Source: Rugamonas sp045984285
Lineage (GTDB): Bacteria; Pseudomonadota; Gammaproteobacteria; Burkholderiales; Burkholderiaceae_D
Assembly (NCBI RefSeq): GCF_045984285.3
Contig: NZ_JBJQIK030000009.1
Location: 62,001-126,000, forward strand
Length of the DNA stretch: 64,000 nt
Direction of reading: 5' to 3'
Position 1 is the first letter of the stretch; each line of letters begins with the position of its first letter. The position numbers were made by a program, and so were the translations under genes. This document shows positions 56,093 to 64,000 of the stretch, piece by piece. Under the pieces are notes generated by a model. The model worked only from the letters and a program-made list of their open reading frames with translations. It did no database searches and had not been told where the DNA came from.

Positions 56093-56854
56093 ATGTTCCC
56101 ACAAGAAAATACTATGGTCATTGAACGTCCTTATGCCGACCGCGACGAATTCCTGCAACGCTACCTGAAGCCCTTGCTGATGGACCCGCTGCAGGACCGC
56201 CTGAACAGCCTGCCCGATTTCCTGTTTTCGCAGCCGGAGAGCGATGGCCGCCTGGACCGGGAAGACAGCGTCAACGAAAAGTCAGGGACCGGGGCCAGCC
56301 TGCTCGGCGGCCAGCGCGCCCGGTTTGTGGAAGGCAAGGCGGGCTGGCATTACCGCGATCATGTATTGCTTGCATGGCAACAAGCGGGCCCCACCTCGCA
56401 CGCGCGCGAATCGGAGCAGGACCTGCAATTCAGCGTGGTGCTGTCCGAGCAGCCGGACATGGCCGGCATTCCGCGCCTGACGGTGGACATCCACGGCTCG
56501 CTGATGCGCTATGAATGGGATTCGGTCAGCCAGACCCTGGCCGACGGCCGCAGCCTGCATCTCGGCAAGGGCTGGGCGCGCGCCACGCTGCAATGGTCGC
56601 TGCGGGTGCAGTGCATTGCCGGAACCGACGGCCGGGTGCATGTGGTGGCACGGCCGCGCAAGGCGCCGCCCGTGATGGACGCGCGCACGGCGGGCGCCTA
56701 TATCGTCTCCGACCCGCTGCAGCACCTGATGAATATCCAGCGCATCAGCCACCAGTGGGAACACGGCACCGTGGGCTTGGGCGCCGTACAGGGAGTGCTG
56801 GTGGCGCGCCTTGCCGCGGCCATCGAACCTGTGCTGCGCTGGCATGAAGATTAA
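56093..56854 (+). CDS. Unknown protein, first gene of the STAND-linked operon
   Basis: A 253-residue soluble protein with no recognised domain. The ATG at 56093 is supported by AGGA 7 bp upstream; a GTG farther up and an ATG at 56114 are alternatives. The first ~100 residues are polar and helical (RDEFLQRYLKPLLMDPLQDRL). Residues ~100-200 show alternating strands (FSVVLSEQ, RLTVDIHGSLMRYEWD, WARATLQWSLRVQCIAG) as in a beta-sandwich or lipid-binding-type barrel. No signal peptide. Its stop overlaps the next gene by 11 bp. Confidence 0.75.
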   Translation: MFPQENTMVIERPYADRDEFLQRYLKPLLMDPLQDRLNSLPDFLFSQPESDGRLDREDSVNEKSGTGASLLGGQRARFVEGKAGWHYRDHVLLAWQQAGPTSHARESEQDLQFSVVLSEQPDMAGIPRLTVDIHGSLMRYEWDSVSQTLADGRSLHLGKGWARATLQWSLRVQCIAGTDGRVHVVARPRKAPPVMDARTAGAYIVSDPLQHLMNIQRISHQWEHGTVGLGAVQGVLVARLAAAIEPVLRWHED

Positions 56855-57887
56855 CGATTGCGGGCAGGGCGGCCCATTCTTTGCCGCCGTGGACCATGTG
56901 GGCCAGCCGCTGCTGTTCCGCACCGATGCCGACCAGCGCCTGCACCTGATGCGTTTCAGCGTGGAGCGCGGCTGGCGCCGGGTATGCCTGAGTACTGCGC
57001 TGCAGGCCAGCGGCAGCCTGCGCGTGGCCTGCGCCGACGTGCGGCAGATGGGCGACGGCCGCATCGTGCTGGCCGTCAGCACCATCGACCGCGAAGGGCA
57101 GCATCGCCTGCATGTGGCCTGCGGCCTGCCTTGCGGCCTGGATGACGAAGGCTGGCTGGCCGCCATGCGCGGGGCGCAGCAGGCCGTGCTGCCGGAAGGC
57201 ACGCAGGTCAGCCGCCTCGATTTCGGTCCCCTGCAGGCCGGAGCGCCGCCACTGCTGCTGGTGACCGGCCAGTGCGAGGGCGAGGAACGTCACTGGTACC
57301 TGAACGCCGCCGCCGCCTTCGTGCCCGCGCGCGCCCTGCGCACGCCGGACGGCATGGACGGCGCGGCAGGTTACGCGGTGGGCTGTTTCCGCCTGCCGGG
57401 CTTGTGGGCACTGTGTCCGCGCGGCTGCGAAGGCCTGCGCTTCTCGTCCTTCCCCGAAGCCTTCGGCTGGAAGGTGGAAGTGCAATATGCGGGACTGCCT
57501 GCCGACGCGGCCAGTTTCCGGCTGGCGGCTGGCGTGGTGCCCAACGTGCCGGACCTGTTTGCGGCGGGCGACCGGATTGTTGTCTACCGTGGCGGCAACG
57601 GCGTGCCGCAGCTGGTCTCCGAAACATCGGACGCGCGCCTGCTGTGGGCGGCGCAGGACAGCTGTGCCGAGCACCTGGCCTGGGCTGATGCGGAACAGGC
57701 GTTATGGATGGTGTCGCGGCCCAAGCGCGGCGCCTGGGGAGCCCCCAGGATGCTGACGCGCGAACGTGCGGTGCTGGCCTCGGCGCCGGACGGCGGCGTC
57801 AACGCCTTCAGCGTTGGCGGAAAGTGGCTGCAGTTCGGCGTGGACGGGCAGCCACTGGCGGCCCATGCCGCCAGCGTACCCCTGTGA
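56844..57887 (+). CDS. Unknown propeller-like protein, second gene of the STAND-linked operon
   Basis: A 347-residue soluble protein. Repeated strand units (GQPLLFRTDADQRLHLMR, RIVLAVSTIDREGQHRLHV, PPLLLVTGQCEGEERHWYL, LLWAAQDSCAEHLAW, QALWMVSRPKRGAW) recur every 45-60 residues, suggesting a beta-propeller of about six blades. No signal peptide and no named family. It overlaps the previous gene (ATGAAGATTAA), so the two products are made together and may form a complex. It ends just before a family B palindrome. Confidence 0.75.
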   Translation: MKINDCGQGGPFFAAVDHVGQPLLFRTDADQRLHLMRFSVERGWRRVCLSTALQASGSLRVACADVRQMGDGRIVLAVSTIDREGQHRLHVACGLPCGLDDEGWLAAMRGAQQAVLPEGTQVSRLDFGPLQAGAPPLLLVTGQCEGEERHWYLNAAAAFVPARALRTPDGMDGAAGYAVGCFRLPGLWALCPRGCEGLRFSSFPEAFGWKVEVQYAGLPADAASFRLAAGVVPNVPDLFAAGDRIVVYRGGNGVPQLVSETSDARLLWAAQDSCAEHLAWADAEQALWMVSRPKRGAWGAPRMLTRERAVLASAPDGGVNAFSVGGKWLQFGVDGQPLAAHAASVPL

Positions 57888-57899
57888 AACTGACATACG

Positions 57900-57942
57900 G
57901 TGCCTGACCCCAAGGTGTCACTGACACCATGGGGTCAGGCAC
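57900..57942. repeat. Dispersed palindrome, family B copy 2
   Basis: Arms 57901-57920 and 57922-57941 match with one mismatch around a single-base centre, with an extra G/C closing pair. It lies between the convergent propeller-like gene and gcvP, 12 bp and 21 bp from their stops. Confidence 0.85.
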
Positions 57943-57963
57943 TCTGGTGTCAGACTTTATTGC

Positions 57964-60855
<2,892 letters not shown>

Positions 60856-60882
60856 GGCGATTAGGGCAGGGCAGTGAAAAGA

Positions 60883-60963
60883 GTCGTTCCCGCGCAGGCG
60901 GGAACCCAGGAGTGTCCAGGCGGCGCGTCAGCCCACCTGGGTCCCCGCCTGCGCGGGGACGAC
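60883..60963. repeat. Dispersed palindrome, family C copy 2
   Basis: Inverted 28-bp arms (60883-60910 and 60936-60963) with two differences. The left hairpin has TTCCCGC...GCGGGAA where the right has GTCCCCGC...GCGGGGAC. The paired change keeps each hairpin intact, which points to selection on structure. It lies in the gcvH-gcvP gap, ending 4 bp from the gcvH stop. Confidence 0.85.
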
Positions 60964-60967
60964 GAAC

Positions 60968-61348
60968 TTAGCCTTCGGTGGTCTTGCCGTATGCCGCAGC
61001 ATCCAGCAGGCCGTTGATGGCGGAAGCGTCGCTCGGCTTCAGCTTGAACAGCCAGGCGCCGTAGGCGTCGGCGTTGATCGATTCAGGCGAGGCGGTCACG
61101 GCGTCGTTGACGGCGGTGATTTCGCCCGACAGCGGCGCGTAGATGTCGGAAGCGGCTTTCACCGATTCCACCACGGCGGCGTCATCGCCGGCGGTGAAGG
61201 TGGCGCCGACTTTCGGCAGTTCCACGAACACGATGTCGCCCAGTGCATCCTGTGCGAATTCGGTGATGCCCACGGTCACGGTGCCATCGGCTTCCGCGCG
61301 TACCCACTCGTGGGATTCGGTGTACTTCAGGTCTGCTGGGATATTCAT
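60968..61348 (-). CDS. gcvH: Glycine cleavage system H protein
   Basis: A 126-residue lipoyl carrier. The lipoylated Lys is in VESVKAASDIYAPLSG, and ADLKYTESHEWVRAE opens the protein. Typical length and fold ending WLFKLKPSD. Between gcvT and gcvP in the operon. Confidence 0.97.
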   Translation of the reverse strand: MNIPADLKYTESHEWVRAEADGTVTVGITEFAQDALGDIVFVELPKVGATFTAGDDAAVVESVKAASDIYAPLSGEITAVNDAVTASPESINADAYGAWLFKLKPSDASAINGLLDAAAYGKTTEG

Positions 61349-61383
61349 GTGTGCTCCAGTTCTGGTTGTGGGTGTGTTTGGGG

Positions 61384-62493
61384 TCAGGCAGCGAGGATTT
61401 TACCGTTACGGACGAACGGCAGCTTCACCACGGTGGCGGCCAGCTTCTTGTCGCGGATTTCAACGTGCACGGTATCGCCCAGCTGCACGCCCATCGGCAC
61501 GCGCGCCAGCGCAATCGCCTGCTGCATGGTCGGGCTGAAGGTGCCGCTGGTGATCTCGCCGGTTTCGCCGCTGGCGGCAATGACTTTCTGGTGCGCGCGC
61601 AGCACGCCGCCTTTTTCGCGCAGGATCAGGCCCACGAACTGGGCGTTCTGGCCCTTGGCCTGCAGCGCCGCCTTGCCGATGAAATCACGCTCGCTCACCA
61701 GGTCGATGGTCCATGCCAGGCCTGCGTCCAGCGGGTTCACGCTGTCGTCCATATCCTGGCCGTAGAGGTTCATGCCGGCTTCCAGGCGCAGCGTGTCGCG
61801 CGCGCCCAGGCCTGCCGGTTTGATGCCTGCGGCGGCGAAGGCGTTCCACAGTGCTTCGGCCTTGTCGGCGGCAACGCCGATCTCGAAGCCGTCTTCGCCG
61901 GTATAACCGGTGCGCGCCACCATGGCTTCGCCGAACTTCGTGTCCGGCACCAGGGCCACATTGAACGGCTTCATCTCGGCCGTGGCTTCTTTCGCTTCCG
62001 GCAGCACTTCCCAGGCCTTGGCGCGCGCGTTCGGGCCCTGCACGGCGATCAGCGCCATGGCGTTCACGCCGTCGCGGCGCTGGGTGATGGTGAGGTTGCC
62101 CTTGTTCTGGGCCTGCATCCACGCCACGTCTTTTTCCGCCGTCCCGGCGTTGACCACCAGGCGGAACCAGTTTTCGTTGATGAAGTAGACGATCAGGTCG
62201 TCGATCACGCCGCCTTCAGGGTTCAGCATGCAGGAGTAGAGCGCCTTGCCGCTGACCTGCAGCTTGTCCACGTTGTTGGCGAGCAGGTGGCGCAGGAAGC
62301 CGCGCACGTCGTCGCCCTTGATATCGACCACGCACATGTGGGCCACGTCGAACATGCCGGCGTCGCTGCGCACGGCATTATGTTCTTCGATCTGGGAGCC
62401 GTAGTTGACCGGCATGTCCCAGCCGCCGAAATCGACCATGCGGGCGCCGAGTGCGCGGTGTGCGTTATTGAGTGGTGTGGCTTTGAGCGTCAT
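61384..62493 (-). CDS. gcvT: Aminomethyltransferase, T-protein
   Basis: A 369-residue tetrahydrofolate-dependent T-protein. It has GARMVDFGGWDMPVNYGS, DVAHMCVVDIKGDDV, the folate-site Asp in LNPEGGVIDDLIVY, and RTGYTGEDGFEI. First gene of the operon and directly controlled by the glycine riboswitch upstream. The operon feeds one-carbon units from glycine. Confidence 0.97.
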   Translation of the reverse strand: MTLKATPLNNAHRALGARMVDFGGWDMPVNYGSQIEEHNAVRSDAGMFDVAHMCVVDIKGDDVRGFLRHLLANNVDKLQVSGKALYSCMLNPEGGVIDDLIVYFINENWFRLVVNAGTAEKDVAWMQAQNKGNLTITQRRDGVNAMALIAVQGPNARAKAWEVLPEAKEATAEMKPFNVALVPDTKFGEAMVARTGYTGEDGFEIGVAADKAEALWNAFAAAGIKPAGLGARDTLRLEAGMNLYGQDMDDSVNPLDAGLAWTIDLVSERDFIGKAALQAKGQNAQFVGLILREKGGVLRAHQKVIAASGETGEITSGTFSPTMQQAIALARVPMGVQLGDTVHVEIRDKKLAATVVKLPFVRNGKILAA

Positions 62494-62565
62494 GACTACC
62501 TCGGTCCAGGGTTGGGGTTAACAGAACATGCACGGAGAAGCTGACAAGCCTTTTCCACAATGATC

Positions 62566-62760
62566 GCTGACCCCTCTGTCCTTGGTACCTGAGAGATAAC
62601 GGGAATTTGCTTCCCGCACGCCCCTTCGGTGGGCTGCGAACGCAGCCGCTCTCCAGAGTTCCTGCCCGCCTTGGCGAACGCCTGACCGGTCCTTTTGCCT
62701 GAGAGTTTTTGGGTGGTGCCCCTTCGGCGGCCGCGGGTAGCAGCGCTCTCCCGGTCAAGA
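62566..62760 (-). ncRNA. Tandem glycine riboswitch controlling gcvTHP
   Basis: On the minus strand two glycine aptamers lie in series. The first (about 62760-62685) has GGGAGAGCGC, CCGAAGGGGCA and CTCTCAGGCAAAAGGACC. The second (about 62660-62566) has CTGGAGAGCGG, CACCGAAGGGGC and TCTCTCAGGTACCAAGGACA. These are the conserved cores of the family. The short linker between them is the usual site of the P0/kink-turn contact. In gcv operons the RNA usually switches expression on when glycine is high. About 70 bp separate aptamer 2 from gcvT. Confidence 0.95.
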
Positions 62761-62879
62761 CTGCGGAATATATGCCAGAAGGGCATTTATGTCAATCTGC
62801 GGGAGGGTGGATCACCTACCGTGCTGCCCCCAAAAAGTGCCTTTGCTAGAATGAAGCCCTCTATGTAGAAGGTACAGCC

Positions 62880-63440
62880 ATGAGCGAAGATAAACATAAA
62901 CTGGACGGAGCGGCCTGGTACACATTGTCGGGTGATGTGAACAGCGACATGGTGCACCGCGTGTTCGATGCGGTTGCAGACATGACGGAAGACGGCGTGG
63001 AGACCGCCCACATTCTGCTGCAGTCCAACGGAGGCTATGTGAGCGACGGGCTCTGCCTTTACAACTACCTGCGCAACCTGCCGATCAAGATCGTGATGTA
63101 CAACGGCGGCGCCGTGGCTTCGATCGCCGTGATTCTCTATCTCAGCGGCGAGGAGCGCTATGCCAGCGAAACCGCGCGCTTCATGGTGCACAAATCGCAT
63201 GCCAGTGCGCCTTCCGGCGCCCGTCCGGATGCGCTGCGCATTATTGTCGAGGGCCTGCAGGCCGACGACGCGCGCACCGAATCCATCCTGCGCGAACACC
63301 TCACGCTGGACGACCAGCACTGGGCGGTGCATGCCTACTCCGACCTCCACCTGACGGCGCGCGAAGCGCACAAGGTAGGGCTGGTGCACGACGTGATCGA
63401 CTTCAAACCGCCACCCGGCAAGCGCGTGACGAACATCTGA
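62880..63440 (+). CDS. ClpP-like serine protease family protein
   Basis: A 186-residue protein with the ClpP/crotonase fold. By alignment with ClpP the triad seems intact: Ser81 (AVASIAV), His104 (MVHKSHA) and Asp155 (AYSDLHLTAREAHKVGLVHD). SNGGYVSDGLCLYNYLRNL replaces the usual GGSV-type strand. It is clearly divergent from the housekeeping ClpP, lacks a propeptide, and is not beside a Clp ATPase. It could be a stand-alone oligomeric protease or peptidase. It ends next to a family A palindrome. Confidence 0.8.
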   Translation: MSEDKHKLDGAAWYTLSGDVNSDMVHRVFDAVADMTEDGVETAHILLQSNGGYVSDGLCLYNYLRNLPIKIVMYNGGAVASIAVILYLSGEERYASETARFMVHKSHASAPSGARPDALRIIVEGLQADDARTESILREHLTLDDQHWAVHAYSDLHLTAREAHKVGLVHDVIDFKPPPGKRVTNI

Positions 63441-63441
63441 A

Positions 63442-63497
63442 AATTGGGGACAGACCCGGATTTTCGGTTGGGCCGAAATCCGGGTCTGTCCCCAATT
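63442..63497. repeat. Dispersed palindrome, family A copy 2
   Basis: Arms of about 25 bp (63442-63467 and 63473-63497) match except for one extra T, around a short TTGGG loop. It starts 1 bp after the ClpP-like stop and ends 2 bp before the convergent KGG-protein stop. Core identical to copy 1 at 14244. Confidence 0.85.
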
Positions 63498-63499
63498 AT

Positions 63500-63691
63500 T
63501 CAGCGCTTGCCGCCGCGCGAGCCCGACGACTTGTTGCCGTCGTTTTTGTGGCTCTGGCGTCCTGCTTCGGCGTGCTGTTCAGGCGTGCCGCCCTGGGTGC
63601 CGCCGGAACGGGAACCCTGGTTGCCAGACTGCTTCGAGCTGCCGGAAGAGGACGAGCCTTGCTTGTTGCCACCGCGTTGATTCGAGGCCAT
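63500..63691 (-). CDS. KGG-repeat general stress protein
   Basis: A 63-residue very hydrophilic Gly/Ser/Gln-rich protein. It has one KGG/Con-10-type unit (GGTPEQHAEAGRQSHKND), lies opposite the ClpP-like gene, and ends in a basic tail (SRGGKR). AAAGGA lies before the ATG. Such proteins are typically induced in stationary phase or osmotic/desiccation stress. Low complexity makes exact family limits uncertain. Confidence 0.8.
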   Translation of the reverse strand: MASNQRGGNKQGSSSSGSSKQSGNQGSRSGGTQGGTPEQHAEAGRQSHKNDGNKSSGSRGGKR

Positions 63692-64000
63692 TTTGCATTT
63701 CCTTTCAGAAAGAATGTTAAAAAGTCACTCGCCGCAAGCGCTGCTGTGAAGCGACTCAGCGCGGCCGGTTTTGCCACGCTCAACCGTTTCGCAGATGCGT
63801 TTTCGGTAGCGAAATGATGCGATTTTGCTCAGGCTCCGGATATCGGAGTTCGCGCAGAACCCATGTAGGATAAAACCTTGCTGGCCGCTTCTCCTGTTGA
63901 GCATCCGTTTGACAATTTTTCGACAAATTCCAACATTTTTGCGAAAAGTTTCTACAGTTATATTGCCATGTGGAAATTATCTGCCAGAATAAGATGAGCA
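63692..64000. other. Intergenic region at the right edge
   Basis: No convincing gene. The left third should hold the promoter of the minus-strand KGG gene. From about 63,890 the DNA becomes AT-rich, and a TTGACA at 63909-63914 could serve a plus-strand gene beyond the window, though no well-spaced -10 is clear. Small frames here lack ribosome sites. Confidence 0.4.

Noticed and set aside
63548..63817. 89-residue plus-strand frame at the right edge
   Set aside because: Antisense to the KGG stress gene, which has a ribosome site and a recognisable motif.

Overview
The window looks like chromosomal DNA of a high-GC betaproteobacterium of the Oxalobacteraceae (Massilia/Duganella/Janthinobacterium type). 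The basis is the character of the housekeeping proteins, a gcvTHP operon behind a tandem glycine riboswitch, a polar-flagellum/type IV pilus gene set, 3-hydroxybutyrate genes and many two-component systems. This placement is inferred from protein character, not from a search.

Layout. 0-3.4 kb: end of a flagellar block (flhA C-terminus, a Tat-exported PLP lyase, a FliK-like protein, flagellin). 3.6-11.6 kb: lipid, ketone-body and C4-acid metabolism (ETF-quinone oxidoreductase, an SDR, a PAS-LuxR regulator divergent from 3-oxoacid CoA-transferase scoAB, dctA, 3-hydroxybutyrate dehydrogenase, an alpha/beta hydrolase). 11.6-15.7 kb: RidA, relA, a cation efflux protein coupled to a Cache-domain protein. 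15.8-33.6 kb: a tRNA(GAC) gene and the conserved translation cluster thrS-infC-rpmI-rplT-pheS-pheT-ihfA-merR. About 10 kb of accessory genes separates infC from rpmI: an extracellular PHB depolymerase, a methyltransferase, a membrane protein, a LytTR two-component system, a subclass B3 metallo-beta-lactamase, an AtaL-like protein, an NmrA/LysR pair, and an AT-rich tail with a GIY-YIG protein.

33.8-39.4 kb: two more two-component systems and a Crp/Fnr regulator. 39.5-47.4 kb: a tightly coupled minor-pilin operon pilE-fimT-pilV-pilW-pilX-pilY1. 47.4-51.9 kb: prfC and a GntR-controlled ABC transporter. 52-57.9 kb: a poorly known locus built around a winged-helix/STAND-ATPase/membrane/TPR regulator, with a small protein behind it and a divergent two-gene operon of unknown proteins. 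An 11-bp direct repeat lies in the shared control region. 58-63.7 kb: gcvT-gcvH-gcvP with its riboswitch, a ClpP-like protein and a KGG stress protein.

Cross-cutting observations. (i) Three families of dispersed palindromes are present. Two of them occur only between convergent genes (four of four copies), the third only between co-directional operon genes (two of two). (ii) Between the methyltransferase and membrane-protein genes lie eight GTCTAA-type motifs whose spacings are all multiples of about 10.3 bp, which looks like a helically phased binding array. (iii) Several control sites can be read directly: the GntR operator, twin YATGT-N9-ACATR sites above the Crp/Fnr gene, and a palindrome above dctA. 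(iv) infC starts at AUA.
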